61,534 nucleotides of DNA from Betaproteobacteria bacterium (GTDB lineage: Bacteria > Pseudomonadota > Gammaproteobacteria > Burkholderiales > UBA6910): positions 1 to 61,534 of the forward strand of contig JACPEG010000048.1 in the NCBI GenBank assembly GCA_016183615.1. Direction: 5' to 3'. The translations under genes were made by a program, and so were the position numbers. Positions 26,714 through 35,669 of this stretch are shown one piece after another. Each line of letters opens with the position of its first letter. Positions within the stretch are counted from its first letter, which is position 1. Under the pieces are notes generated by a model. It was not told the origin of the DNA and did no database searches. It was given only the letters and a program-made list of their open reading frames with translations.

Positions 26714-27822
26714 TGAAAATCTTCAAGATGCCCGACCTGGGCGAAGGCCTGCAGGAAGCGGAGATCGCCGCCTGGCACGTGGCGGTGGGCGACCACGTGG
26801 TGGTGGACCAGCCCCTGTTATCGGTGGAAACCGCCAAGGCCATCGTCGAGGTCCCGGTGCCCTACGCGGGGCGAGTCGTGAAGCTGTTCGGCGAGGTGGG
26901 CGGCGTGGTGAAGGTGGGCGCGCCGCTGGTGGGCTTCGAGGAAGCCGGCGAGCAGGCGGAGGATACCGGCACGGTGGTGGGCGAAACCCCGAAGAGCAAG
27001 GAAGTGGTCGAGGACCGGCCGAGCGGCGTGGTGGCCCGCGCCGAGGCCGGAATCAAGGCGACCCCTGCCGTGCGGGCGCTGGCCCGCAAGCTCAACGTGG
27101 ACCTCGCCATGGTGACCCCGAGCGGGCCCGACGGGCTCATCACCGCGGGGGACGTGGAGCGGGTCGCGCGCATCCTGAAGGAAGTGGGTCCCCAGGAAAT
27201 CCTGCGGGGCGTGCGCCGGGCCATGGCCCAGAACATGACCCTCGCCCATGCGGAGGTGGCGCCGGCCACGGTGATGGAGGATGCGGATCTCAACAACTGG
27301 AAGCCGGGCACCGATGTCACCATCCGCCTGCTGCGGGCGCTGGTGCAGGGGTGCCGGGCCGAGCCCGCCCTCAATGCCTGGTTCGACAGCCAGGCCCTGG
27401 GCCGGCACCTGGTGAAGGACGTGCACGTGGGCATGGCGGTGGATACCCCCGACGGCTTGTTCGTGCCGGTCATGCGCAACGTGGACCAACGCACCCCCGA
27501 GGACCTGCGCAAGGGCCTGGACCGATTGGTGGCCGACGTCAAGGCCCGCAAGGTACCCCCCGAGGAATTGCGCGGCAACACCATCACCCTTTCCAATTTC
27601 GGGACCATCATCGGCAGGTACGCGGCGCCGGTGGTGCTGCCGCCGACCGTGGCGATCCTCGGCGCCGGCAGGATCCGCGATGCAGTGGTGCCGGTGAACG
27701 GGCAGCCGGCGGTGCACCGAGTCCTGCCGCTTTCCATCACCTTCGATCACCGGGCGGTGACCGGCGGCGAGGCCGGCCGCTTCCTCGCGGCGGTGATCGC
27801 CGATCTGGAGCGCCCCGAGTAA
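26713..27822 (+). CDS. Dihydrolipoamide acyltransferase (E2)
   Basis: A 369-residue E2 with one N-terminal lipoyl domain (Lys42 in SVETAKAIVEV), a peripheral-subunit-binding domain (ATPAVRALARKLNVDLAMVTPSGPDGLITAGDVERV), and a catalytic domain from about residue 150. TAATG joins it to pdhB. In the catalytic motif the usual HRxxDG reads DHRAVTGG, so the Asp is replaced by Thr; some E2 subgroups share this. It is shorter than multi-lipoyl PDH E2s. No E3 follows, so lipoamide dehydrogenase must be encoded elsewhere. Confidence 0.88.
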   Translation: MKIFKMPDLGEGLQEAEIAAWHVAVGDHVVVDQPLLSVETAKAIVEVPVPYAGRVVKLFGEVGGVVKVGAPLVGFEEAGEQAEDTGTVVGETPKSKEVVEDRPSGVVARAEAGIKATPAVRALARKLNVDLAMVTPSGPDGLITAGDVERVARILKEVGPQEILRGVRRAMAQNMTLAHAEVAPATVMEDADLNNWKPGTDVTIRLLRALVQGCRAEPALNAWFDSQALGRHLVKDVHVGMAVDTPDGLFVPVMRNVDQRTPEDLRKGLDRLVADVKARKVPPEELRGNTITLSNFGTIIGRYAAPVVLPPTVAILGAGRIRDAVVPVNGQPAVHRVLPLSITFDHRAVTGGEAGRFLAAVIADLERPE

Positions 27823-27989
27823 TGACCCTGCCGCGAGCAGCTGCCACACTGCCACGATTCCAATGAAAATAAGGATTTAGCCATTTAAAACATATTTAAC
27901 TTGCTAAAGTGTTTTTAATCGGTTAACTTCATGGCACGGGTCGCCGAATCCGGCCCGGATCCCGTTCAACGCACATTGGAGGTAACGCC

Positions 27990-28415
27990 ATGAAGATATC
28001 CGTCGCAACCGCTTTCGCCGCCGCATTGGCGACCACGCTCTCCGCCTCCGCCTGGGCCGGCGGCGACATCCACAAGACCCCGCCTGCCGCATTCAAGAAG
28101 GTAAGCGGCTTGGTGCCGCTTCCGGATTACCTGCCGGGAATGGGCACCCTGTACGTCGATCCCGCCACGCTGCCCGCCGGACCTTTCCTCGGCTACGACA
28201 AGTCGGGCAGGCTGGTCAATGTCATATACATGGTCCCGAGCAAGGATTTCGAGCAGCGCAAGGCCTTGCTCAAGCTGGGCACTGCCGCCGCCGGGCTCAA
28301 GGTCGACCATACCGACCTCGAGTTCAATCCTGGGCACCCCGGAGTGGCGGAACCCCATTACCACATCACCCAGTGGCTGATCGGTCACGAGGAGCACGAA
28401 AAGCGCCTCAAATGA
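27990..28415 (+). CDS. Exported DUF5602-like protein
   Basis: A 141-residue protein with a cleavable signal peptide (KISVATAFAAALATTLSASAWA). The mature part contains LPDYLPGMGTLYVDP, GRLVNVIYMVPSKDFE and the near-C-terminal FNPGHPGVAEPHYHITQW. The HYH motif suggests metal binding. GGAGG precedes the ATG by 7 bases. The AT-rich 167-bp stretch upstream separates it from the E2 gene and probably holds its promoter. Biochemical function is unknown. Confidence 0.65.
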   Translation: MKISVATAFAAALATTLSASAWAGGDIHKTPPAAFKKVSGLVPLPDYLPGMGTLYVDPATLPAGPFLGYDKSGRLVNVIYMVPSKDFEQRKALLKLGTAAAGLKVDHTDLEFNPGHPGVAEPHYHITQWLIGHEEHEKRLK

Positions 28416-28525
28416 CCCCTTTCCGGCAGCGGCGGCCCCGGCACCCCGGCGCTGCCGCCGCCGGTTCTCGTTTCTCCGCGGTCGGTCCGTTTGCCTCCGC
28501 GGAACGCGCCGGGTAACATGCCGCC

Positions 28526-29209
28526 GTGAACTCATCCCCAAGCGCAATGCCCATGAAGGGCGTGAGCGAACGCCAGCAGGGGCTGCTGCAGCAACTGCAA
28601 CGCGACAAGGGCGGGCTCACCGTGGACGAGCTGGCCGAGCGTCTGGGAATCACCCGCACCGCGGTGCGCCAGCATCTGGCGGCCCTCGAGCGCGACGGCT
28701 ACGTGAGCCGGGAGACGGTGCGCAAGGCCGCGGGCAGGCCCGGCAACGTCTACGCGCTCACCGCCGCCGGCGATTCGCTGTTTCCAAAGCAGTACAACTG
28801 GTTTTCCGGATTACTCCTTAAAGCCCTGCGCGAGGAGCGCGGCAGCGAGGGGCTGCAGAAATTGCTGCGGAGTCTCGCCGACCGGGTGGTTTCGGATCTG
28901 GAGGCCCAGCTGGCGGGCCTTTCCACGCCCGAACGGATCCAGATGCTGGCGCGCATCATGAACGATATGGGCTACGACGCCCGGGTGACGAGCCAGACGG
29001 CGTCCCGGGTAGAGGTTGTCGCCAGCAACTGTGTCTACCATCAGCTCGCCGCCGAATTCCCCGAAGTCTGTCATTTCGACTACCGCCTGATGGAGCGCCT
29101 CACCGGCGCGCCCGCGGTCGAACACCCGGAGTGCATGGTCCGCGGCGGGCATGTCTGCCATTTCATCCTCCCGGTGCCCTCCCCTGCCGGGAAGAAACGC
29201 CGAGGATAA
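28526..29209 (+). CDS. HTH regulator with C-terminal Cys cluster (SufR-like)
   Basis: A 227-residue regulator. The DeoR-type winged helix (GLTVDELAERLGITRTAVRQHLAALERDGYV, then GRPGNVYALTAAG) is followed by a helical dimer region and a sensor tail with four cysteines spaced C-X12-C-X20-C-X7-C (CVYHQ..CHFD..CMVRGGHVCHF). This layout resembles cyanobacterial SufR and related Fe-S sensors. The GTG at 28526 was kept; ATG 28547 is an alternative. It precedes a NnrS-like membrane gene and an AhpD-like gene, so it may be a redox or NO sensor for them. Confidence 0.78.
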   Translation: MNSSPSAMPMKGVSERQQGLLQQLQRDKGGLTVDELAERLGITRTAVRQHLAALERDGYVSRETVRKAAGRPGNVYALTAAGDSLFPKQYNWFSGLLLKALREERGSEGLQKLLRSLADRVVSDLEAQLAGLSTPERIQMLARIMNDMGYDARVTSQTASRVEVVASNCVYHQLAAEFPEVCHFDYRLMERLTGAPAVEHPECMVRGGHVCHFILPVPSPAGKKRRG

Positions 29210-29261
29210 GCTACGCCTCCTGCGGTCGCGCCCTCCCGCCTCGCCGATCCCGCCCAGCCCG

Positions 29262-30419
29262 ATGAGCGCATCGCCGCCTTCCCCTCATTCACGCTTCCTG
29301 GTATTCCAGGCCGGCGTCGCTCTGGCCGCCTTCGTCAGCGCCATTGTTCTCGGCGCGCGGCTGGCTCCCCAGGCGGTCGTTCATCTGGTGGTGGCAGTGG
29401 GCGTCATGCCCCTCATCTTCGCCGCCATTATGTATTTCGTCCCGGTCCTGACCCGCGGCGTGGAAGCCTCCTACCCGGCCGCGTTCCTGCCCTGGGGCGT
29501 GCTGGCGGCCGGCCTGTTCGGGTTCGGAGCATTCGTGCATGCCGCCGCCGGTCCCTACCTTTTCGCCACCGCCGCGGGACTCGGCTTCCTGGCCGCGTTC
29601 CTGCTCGCGCTGTGGATCGCGTGGCGGGCGTCCCATTGCCTGGGCGCTCCCCATCCCTGCATCTGGTGGTATCTTGCCGCGGCGCTTTGCCTGGCGGTCA
29701 GCCTGGCAGGGATTTTCGCCATGCACGAGATTCCCGGCCAGTACCTTGCCATCAAGCGCCTGCACCTGCACCTCAACCTGCTGGGCTTCATCGGGCTGAC
29801 GGCCGTGGGCACGATCCAGGTCCTCATGCCCACGGTGACCGGGAAAGCAGACGCCGGCGTCGCCAAGCGGCTCATGCGGCAACTGCTTCCGGCAGTGGCG
29901 GGCACGGTGGTCCTGGCGATGGGCACGGCCTGGTATCCGGCGCTGGCATGGATCGGGCTCCTGCTTTGGATCACCCCGGCCCTTTTCACGCTGATAATCT
30001 GGCTTTCCCTTTACCGCAAGGAAATTCTTGCCTGGAGCGGCGCGGCCCCGTCGCTGTTCGGTGCCCTGGCCGGGTTCATCGTTGTGCTTGCCGCCGGGGC
30101 ATGGAATGCATTGGGGGGGCTGGCGGGCTATTCGCTCATCGCCATGTTCTTCGTGGGCTTCCTGTTTCCGCTGGTCACCGGGGCTGTGAGCCACCTGCTC
30201 CCGGTGTGGCTGCGGCCCGGCATCCAGACCGACTGGCACCGGGTGGTGCGCCGCAAGCTGGTGCGCTTCGGCGGCCTGCGGGCCGCGCTGTTCGCCGCCG
30301 CGCTCATCATCGTCCCCTTCGACCTCGCGGCGGCGCTCGGCGTCGCGCTGGCCGGCCTTGCCACTTTCGTGTGGAACCTGGCGCTGATCAGCGTGCGCGG
30401 GGTGGGCGCGAGGCACTAA
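29262..30419 (+). CDS. Polytopic membrane protein, NnrS/oxidase subunit I-like
   Basis: A 385-residue protein with about ten to twelve transmembrane helices. Histidines at helix ends (KRLHLHLNLLGFIGLTAVGTIQVLMP, AVSHLLPVWLRPG) recall haem-binding positions of heme-copper-oxidase subunit I and of NnrS-like proteins. MSASPPSPHSRF at 29262 is the likely start; the longer frame overlaps the upstream regulator. It follows the Cys-rich HTH regulator by 52 bp. Nitric oxide or stress response is the best guess, without direct proof. Confidence 0.6.
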   Translation: MSASPPSPHSRFLVFQAGVALAAFVSAIVLGARLAPQAVVHLVVAVGVMPLIFAAIMYFVPVLTRGVEASYPAAFLPWGVLAAGLFGFGAFVHAAAGPYLFATAAGLGFLAAFLLALWIAWRASHCLGAPHPCIWWYLAAALCLAVSLAGIFAMHEIPGQYLAIKRLHLHLNLLGFIGLTAVGTIQVLMPTVTGKADAGVAKRLMRQLLPAVAGTVVLAMGTAWYPALAWIGLLLWITPALFTLIIWLSLYRKEILAWSGAAPSLFGALAGFIVVLAAGAWNALGGLAGYSLIAMFFVGFLFPLVTGAVSHLLPVWLRPGIQTDWHRVVRRKLVRFGGLRAALFAAALIIVPFDLAAALGVALAGLATFVWNLALISVRGVGARH

Positions 30420-30503
30420 GCTCCTGAGGCCGATGCGGCAGGTTGCCGCCGGCGCCCGCCTGCTCTATTGTGGTCTGCTGTTCAGAGCGAGGGAGAAAAA
30501 TCC

Positions 30504-31085
30504 ATGTCCGAGCACCCCATCAGCCGCTATCCGGTCCCGAAGCTGGAGGACCTGCCGAAGGACATCCGGGAAAAGATCCAGCAGGTCCAGGAAAAGGCGG
30601 GGTTCATTCCCAACGTGTTCATCACGCTGGCGTACCGGCCGGAGGAGTTCCGGGCGTTCTTCGCCTACCATGACGCGCTGATGCTCGGGGAATCGGGGCT
30701 CACCAAGGCGGAAAAGGAAATGATCGTGGTCGCCACCAGCGCCGCCAACGACTGCCACTACTGCGTGATCGCCCACGGCGCGATCCTGCGGGTATATGCG
30801 AAGAACGCGCAGGTTGCCGACCAGGTGGCGGTAAATTACCGCAAAGCGGACATTACGGAGCGCCACAAAGCCATGCTGGACTTCGCGGTCAAGCTGGCCC
30901 TGGCGCCCGGACAAATCGGGGAAGCGGACCTCGCCGTGCTGAAGGCCCACGGCTTCTCGGAAGAGGACATCTGGGACATCGGCGGCATCACCGCGTTTTT
31001 CGCGCTGTCGAACCGCATGGCGAACCTCATCGACATGCGGCCCAACGACGAGTTCTACCTGCTGGGGCGGGTGCCGAAAGGATAA
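30504..31085 (+). CDS. AhpD-like peroxidase-related protein
   Basis: A 193-residue carboxymuconolactone-decarboxylase-fold protein with the redox pair CHYCVIAH, following KAEKEMIVVATSAAND. The His after CxxC and the Glu/His network match peroxidase-related AhpD proteins. GGGAG lies before the ATG at 30504. It is co-directional with the HTH and membrane genes and probably detoxifies peroxides or alkyl radicals in that response. Confidence 0.82.
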   Translation: MSEHPISRYPVPKLEDLPKDIREKIQQVQEKAGFIPNVFITLAYRPEEFRAFFAYHDALMLGESGLTKAEKEMIVVATSAANDCHYCVIAHGAILRVYAKNAQVADQVAVNYRKADITERHKAMLDFAVKLALAPGQIGEADLAVLKAHGFSEEDIWDIGGITAFFALSNRMANLIDMRPNDEFYLLGRVPKG

Positions 31086-31103
31086 GGCGGAGCGAGGAAG
31101 TTG

Positions 31104-31191
31104 CGTAGGTTGGGCTGCGCGCCATGCGCAGCCCAACATCCGGCACCCTGGCCATCGCATCGTTGGGCTTCGCAAGCGAAGCCCAACCTAC
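31104..31191. repeat. Family C palindromic repeat
   Basis: GTAGGTTGGGCT ... AGCCCAACCTAC bounds an 88-bp element with inner hairpins GGGCTGCGC/GCGCAGCCC and TTGGGCTTCGC/GCGAAGCCCAA. It is the second copy of the element found inside the SUF operon. It lies between convergent ahpD-like and gabD genes, where it may also act as a terminator. Confidence 0.85.
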
Positions 31192-31212
31192 GACCCGCGA
31201 CCGCTCACCGCC

Positions 31213-32667
31213 TCAAATCCCTCCCATGCACAGGTACTTGATCTCCAGGAACTCCTGGATGCCGTACTTGGAGCCCTCGCGTCCGATGCCGGACTGCTTC
31301 ACGCCGCCGAAGGGCGCGATCTCGGTGGAAATGATGCCGGTGTTGATGCCGACGATGCCGTATTCCAGCGCTTCCGAGACCCGCCACACCCGGCCCAGAT
31401 CCCGCGCGAAGAAATAGGCCGCCAGCCCGAACTCGGTGTCGTTGGCCATCCGTATCGCCTCCTCCTCGGTGCGAAAGCGGAACAGCGGCGCCACGGGACC
31501 GAAGGTTTCTTCGTTCGCCAACCGCATCGCCGGGGTCACGTCGGTAAGCACCGTGGGTTCAAAAAAGGTGCCGCCCAGCGCATGGCGCTTTCCGCCCACC
31601 GCCACCCGCGCGCCTTTGGCCACGGCGTCGGCGATGTGGGCCTCGACCTTGGCCAGCGCCTGGGCATCGATCAGCGGGCCCTGGCTCACGCCCGGCTCGA
31701 AGCCGTTGCCCACCTTCAGCGTCATCACCTGCTCCCGCAGCCGGGCTGCGAACGCGTCATAGACCTTGTCCTGCACCAGCAGGCGGTTGGCGCACACGCA
31801 GGTCTGCCCGGTGTTGCGATACTTGGATGCGAGCGCCCCCTCCACCGCCGCATCCAGGTCCGCGTCGTCGAACACGATGAAGGGGGCGTTGCCTCCCAGC
31901 TCCAGCGAAAGCTTCTTCACCGTCCCCGCGCACTGGCGCATCAGCAGCCTTCCCACTTCGGTGGACCCGGTGAAGGACAGCTTGCGCACCAGCGGATTGG
32001 AGGTCAGCTCGCCGCCGATCGCTTCCGGCTGGCCGGTGATCACGTTGAACACCCCTGCCGGGAATCCGGCCCGCTCCGCCAGTTCCGCCAGGGCCAGCGC
32101 CGAATAGGGCGTCTGCTCGGCGGGCTTGAGCACCACCGTGCAGCCGGCGGCGAGGGCCGGCGCCGCCTTGCGGGTGATCATCGCGGAAGGGAAGTTCCAG
32201 GGCGTGATGGCCGCGCACACGCCCACCGGCTCCTTGAGAATGACGATGCGCTTGTCGGGCTGATGGGCGGGAATGGTGTCGCCGTACACCCGCTTGGCCT
32301 CTTCCGCGAACCACTCGATGAACGCGGCCGCGTAGACGACTTCGCCTCTTGCCTCGGCAAGCGGCTTGCCCTGCTCCGCCGTCATCAACCCCGCGAGATC
32401 GTCCTGGTTTTCCAGCATGAGATCGAACCAGCGCCGCAGGATCGCCGAGCGCTCCTTCGCGGCCTTCGCGCGCCACGCGGGAAAGGCGGCATTGGCGGCT
32501 TCGATGGCGCGCCGGGTCTCGGCGGCGCCCATGTCGGGAACGCTACCGAGCGAGGAGCCGTCCGCGGGGTTGGTCACGGGGAACGTGCCTTTGCCGTCGG
32601 CATCCGACCACTTGCCGTCGAGGTAGCATTGCCGGCGGAAGAGCTTTTTGTCCTTCAGTTGCAGCAT
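31213..32667 (-). CDS. gabD: NAD(P)-dependent succinate-semialdehyde dehydrogenase
   Basis: A 484-residue ALDH with TPWNFPSAMITRKAAPALAAGCT, VVLKPAEQTPYSALALAELA, SFTGSTEVGRLLM, LELGGNAPFIVFDDAD (Glu base), catalytic Cys in NTGQTCVCANR, and the SSADH-specific C-terminus GREGSKYGIQEFLEIKYLCMG. The length is normal. Succinate semialdehyde is the likely substrate from the GabD-like motifs. No gabT is adjacent. Confidence 0.88.
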   Translation of the reverse strand: MLQLKDKKLFRRQCYLDGKWSDADGKGTFPVTNPADGSSLGSVPDMGAAETRRAIEAANAAFPAWRAKAAKERSAILRRWFDLMLENQDDLAGLMTAEQGKPLAEARGEVVYAAAFIEWFAEEAKRVYGDTIPAHQPDKRIVILKEPVGVCAAITPWNFPSAMITRKAAPALAAGCTVVLKPAEQTPYSALALAELAERAGFPAGVFNVITGQPEAIGGELTSNPLVRKLSFTGSTEVGRLLMRQCAGTVKKLSLELGGNAPFIVFDDADLDAAVEGALASKYRNTGQTCVCANRLLVQDKVYDAFAARLREQVMTLKVGNGFEPGVSQGPLIDAQALAKVEAHIADAVAKGARVAVGGKRHALGGTFFEPTVLTDVTPAMRLANEETFGPVAPLFRFRTEEEAIRMANDTEFGLAAYFFARDLGRVWRVSEALEYGIVGINTGIISTEIAPFGGVKQSGIGREGSKYGIQEFLEIKYLCMGGI

Positions 32668-32741
32668 GACGAGGTCTCCAGCGATATCTCAAGTAGAGGC
32701 GCCAAGTATAGGGCCCGCTGGAGGAAACGCAACTCGGCGCC

Positions 32742-32769
32742 TTGACTCCCCCCGGGGAGCGCCTAGACT
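32742..32769 (+). promoter_or_regulatory. Sigma-70-type promoter for the PA2779/PA2778 pair
   Basis: TTGACT (32742-32747), a 16-bp spacer and TAGACT (32764-32769) are found about 95 bp before the PA2779-like ATG. Five of six -35 bases match consensus. No other promoter candidate was seen in this gap. Confidence 0.5.
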
Positions 32770-32862
32770 GAAAAGGTGCTGGCGGTGAATCGCGTGGCGG
32801 TTTTGCGTTGTCCGCTCCCACAGCACGGGCTCTCTCAACCACTGCAAGAAAGGAGGATGGCG

Positions 32863-33222
32863 ATGAACGGTTCGTTGATGAAGTTCGTAAGCCGGCTTCT
32901 GATTGTCACCGTGCTGGCCCTCGGGTTTCAGACGGTGCAGGCGGGGATGATCGGAACCCATGAAGTCGTGGCCGCCGCGCAGGGCCAGGGCGACGCCGAC
33001 AAGGTTCGCGAGTTTCTGAGCCGGAGCGAAGTGGCGGCGCAACTTCAGGCCTTGGGGCTCTCGGCGGCGCAGGCCCAGGAGCGGGTCAACGCCCTCACGC
33101 AGGAGGAGTTGCAGCAGTTCGCAGGCAAGATCGACAGCCTGCCGGCCGGCGGCATCGGCGACGCGGCTACCGTCATTCTGGTGCTTCTGATCATCTGGGC
33201 AATCTGGGTATGGAAGAAATAA
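32863..33222 (+). CDS. PA2779-family small membrane protein
   Basis: A 119-residue protein: N-terminal hydrophobic helix (MKFVSRLLIVTVLALGFQTVQA), a soluble segment (VREFLSRSEVAAQLQALGLSAAQAQERVNAL) and a C-terminal transmembrane helix (AATVILVLLIIWAIWVWKK). AGGAGG six bases before ATG 32863 fixes the start. It is always found beside a PA2778-type C39-like peptidase, as here (16-bp gap). Role unknown; probably an envelope substrate or partner of the peptidase. Confidence 0.82.
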   Translation: MNGSLMKFVSRLLIVTVLALGFQTVQAGMIGTHEVVAAAQGQGDADKVREFLSRSEVAAQLQALGLSAAQAQERVNALTQEELQQFAGKIDSLPAGGIGDAATVILVLLIIWAIWVWKK

Positions 33223-33238
33223 TTCGGGGCGCGTCTCG

Positions 33239-34198
33239 ATGAACCCGGGTTCGAAAACCCGCCGGCTGGCGGGTTTTCTTTTGGCGGCTGCCCTTGCCGG
33301 CTGCGCGCTGTTCCCGCAGAGCTTCGCGCTGCGCGACCGCCCGCCCGCCGACCTCCCGCCAAGGGCGGAACTGGTGGCGACGCCGTTTTTTCCCCAGGAG
33401 GATTACTACTGCGGTCCCGCGGCACTGGCCATGGCGCTCAACGCGGCGGGCCGCGGCGTCGCGCCGGAGTCGCTGGTCGACCAGGTCTACGTCCCGGCCA
33501 GGAAAGGCAGCTTCCAGGTGGAAATGCTCGCCGCCGCCCGCCGCAACGGACTGGTCGCCGTCGAGCTGGCGCCCAGGATCGAGGACGTACTGCGGGAGCT
33601 GGCGGCGGGGACGCCGGTAATCGTGCTCCAGAACCTGGGTTTTTCCTGGTTTCCCACCTGGCACTATGCCGTCGCCGTCGGCTACGACCTGAAGGAAGGA
33701 GAGATCGTCCTGCGCTCCGGGACCAGGGAACGCACCCGCATCCCGTTCCCGGCCTTTGAGTTTACCTGGGAAGACGGCCGCCACTGGGCCATGGTCGTCA
33801 TGGCGCCCGAGCGGCTTCCGGCCACGGTGGACGAGGCGCGCTACGCGGCCGCCGTCGTCGCCCTCGAGCGCATCGGGCGGGTCGTGGAGGCCCGCGCCGC
33901 GTACCGCAGCATGTTCTCGCGCTGGCCCCGCAGCCTGGCAGCGGCCATGGGCCTGGGCAACACCCACTACGCGCTGGGGGAGATCGCTCCGGCGGAGGCC
34001 GCCTTCCGCAAGGCCGCCGCCGACCATCCCGATTCCGCCGCGGCCTTCAACAATCTCGCGATTATTCTCGCCGAGCAGGGCCGCTACGAGGAAGCCCTCC
34101 AGACGGTGGAGCGGGCGATCGGCCTGGGCGGACCGTTTGCGGCCACCGCCCGCGCCACTCGCGACGAAATCGCCAGAAAAGCCGCATCGCGCCGCTAG
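33239..34198 (+). CDS. PA2778-family cysteine-peptidase lipoprotein with TPR domain
   Basis: A 319-residue envelope protein. A signal peptide ends in the lipobox LAGC. A C39-like peptidase domain follows with FFPQEDYYCGPAALAMALNAAG (catalytic Cys) and WHYAVAVGYDL (His), then tetratricopeptide repeats (LGNTHYALGEIAPAEAAFRKAAADHPDSAAAFNNLAI). It is paired with the PA2779-like gene upstream. It may process or bind envelope peptides; the substrate is unknown. Confidence 0.85.
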   Translation: MNPGSKTRRLAGFLLAAALAGCALFPQSFALRDRPPADLPPRAELVATPFFPQEDYYCGPAALAMALNAAGRGVAPESLVDQVYVPARKGSFQVEMLAAARRNGLVAVELAPRIEDVLRELAAGTPVIVLQNLGFSWFPTWHYAVAVGYDLKEGEIVLRSGTRERTRIPFPAFEFTWEDGRHWAMVVMAPERLPATVDEARYAAAVVALERIGRVVEARAAYRSMFSRWPRSLAAAMGLGNTHYALGEIAPAEAAFRKAAADHPDSAAAFNNLAIILAEQGRYEEALQTVERAIGLGGPFAATARATRDEIARKAASRR

Positions 34199-34280
34199 AA
34201 ATCCCTGAAAAAGGGCGCATATACCGCAAAATTGCGAGCGGACGCGCGCAGGAGGTTTCGTTTCCCTAGTTGCAATTGAT

Positions 34281-34289
34281 TGTTATAAT
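34281..34289 (+). promoter_or_regulatory. Extended -10 promoter for mlaA
   Basis: TGTTATAAT contains a perfect TATAAT (34284-34289) with the TGn extension, 31 bp before the mlaA ATG. No good -35 is present, as is common for extended -10 promoters. Confidence 0.6.
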
Positions 34290-34320
34290 CCGGCCTACCA
34301 TCAAGAAAAACGGACGTGAC

Positions 34321-35328
34321 ATGGCCTCCCTCACCACCCGGCTCTTTGGGCTCGTTTTTTTCGCCCTGGTCCTCTCGGGATGCGCGACGCAAAATCGCCG
34401 GGACCCCCTGGAGCCGCTCAACCGCGGCATCTACCAGTTCAACGATGCGTTCGACAAGGCGCTCGCCAAGCCGGTGGCCCAGGCGTACGACGCGGTGGTT
34501 CCGGATCCGCTCCAGATGATGGTGAGGAATTTCTTTTCCAACCTGGACGACGTGGTAGTCACCTTCAACGACCTGCTCCAGTTCAAGTTCGGGCAGGCAC
34601 TGCAGGACGGCACCCGGGTCCTGGTCAACAGCACTGTCGGGATTCTGGGACTCGCCGATATTGCCTCCGCCATCGGCCTCGACAAGCACGACGAGGATTT
34701 TGGCCAGACACTGGGCCGCTGGGGCATCGGCGACGGGCCGTACCTGGTATTGCCTTTTCTTGGTCCCAGTTCCGTGCGCGACGGCGTGGGCAGGCTGGTG
34801 GACGTGAAGGTCGATCCCATATTCCGCATCGATCATATCCCGACCCGGAATCAGGTGATCGCGGTCGAGTTCGAGGCCAGGCGCGCCGACCTGCTGGATG
34901 CCGAGAAGGTCGTGGACGAGGCGGCAATAGACCGCTATTCGTTCATTCGCGACGCGTACCTGCAGCGGCGCCGCAGCCTGGTGCACGACGGTAACCCGCC
35001 GCGCATGGACGAAGACGAAAACAACGATGTCCCGCCGGCGACCGGGCCATCGTCTTCGCTGGCGCCGGACGCCGCGCCCGCCTCCGTCGCGGCGGAGGAA
35101 GCGGCACCGGCCGCCGTCGAACCGGCACCCGCAGACCGGGCGGAGGCGCCCGCCTCGCCGGCGGAGGGGCCCGCGGCGGTCGCGCCGGACGCGCTCGCCG
35201 TGGCGGCCGCAGGCTCCAATGTCTACGAGCCCGCCCCCGTTACCGCCTTTCCCGACCTGAACGGCTCCGCGCCGGAGGCAAGAGCGTTCATCGTCCGCCT
35301 CTGGCTTCCGCAGCCGAGTTCCCATTGA
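34321..35328 (+). CDS. mlaA: MlaA (VacJ) outer-membrane lipid-asymmetry lipoprotein with long tail
   Basis: A 335-residue lipoprotein. A signal peptide ends in the lipobox LSGCA. The MlaA core (DPLEPLNRGIYQFNDAFDKAL, NFFSNLDDVVVTFNDLLQ, FGQTLGRWGIGDGPYLVLPFLGPSSVRDGVGRLVD, RYSFIRDAYLQRRRSLVHDG) runs to about residue 225. About 100 further residues are Ala/Pro/Glu-rich and low-complexity, well beyond the usual length. MlaA removes misplaced phospholipid from the outer leaflet. No other mla genes are adjacent. Confidence 0.92.
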   Translation: MASLTTRLFGLVFFALVLSGCATQNRRDPLEPLNRGIYQFNDAFDKALAKPVAQAYDAVVPDPLQMMVRNFFSNLDDVVVTFNDLLQFKFGQALQDGTRVLVNSTVGILGLADIASAIGLDKHDEDFGQTLGRWGIGDGPYLVLPFLGPSSVRDGVGRLVDVKVDPIFRIDHIPTRNQVIAVEFEARRADLLDAEKVVDEAAIDRYSFIRDAYLQRRRSLVHDGNPPRMDEDENNDVPPATGPSSSLAPDAAPASVAAEEAAPAAVEPAPADRAEAPASPAEGPAAVAPDALAVAAAGSNVYEPAPVTAFPDLNGSAPEARAFIVRLWLPQPSSH

Positions 35329-35375
35329 TTCCGCCGCGGGCGCATAATGACCCGCGGAGCGCACGATTTTCTCCG

Positions 35376-35669
35376 ATGACGCGCCCGTTTCCGGGCGCCC
35401 TGGATGCTGCTTCGAGGCTCCGAGTGGACACGTCCTTTGTCGAGGTTTACCGTCCCGGCGACCAGCAGGAACTGATGGTGCTGAAGCCCCTGCTCGACGC
35501 GAGGGGCATCCGCTATTACGTCACCAACGAGAATTTCAACAGCATCCTGCCCGTGGCCGGGGTCGGGGAGATGCGCCTCATGGTGGAGCAGGAGCGGGTG
35601 CAGGAATGCCTGGACCTGCTGCGGGATGCGCTGGGGATCGAGCCGCTTTCCGGCCTCCGGTTTCCGTAG
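35376..35669 (+). CDS. DUF2007-type putative signal-transducing protein
   Basis: A 97-residue protein. FVEVYRPGDQQELMVLKPLLDARGIRYYVTNENFNS and VGEMRLMVEQERVQECLDLLRDAL match DUF2007 (a ferredoxin-like fold of unknown role). The TAG stop lies in a family A repeat, echoing the MBL gene at 10.38 kb. It follows mlaA by 47 bp. Confidence 0.75.
   Translation: MTRPFPGALDAASRLRVDTSFVEVYRPGDQQELMVLKPLLDARGIRYYVTNENFNSILPVAGVGEMRLMVEQERVQECLDLLRDALGIEPLSGLRFP

Noticed and set aside
27901..27929. Promoter before the DUF5602-like gene
   Set aside because: TTGCTA with TAACTT at 17 bp is too weak a match in AT-rich sequence to list as a feature.
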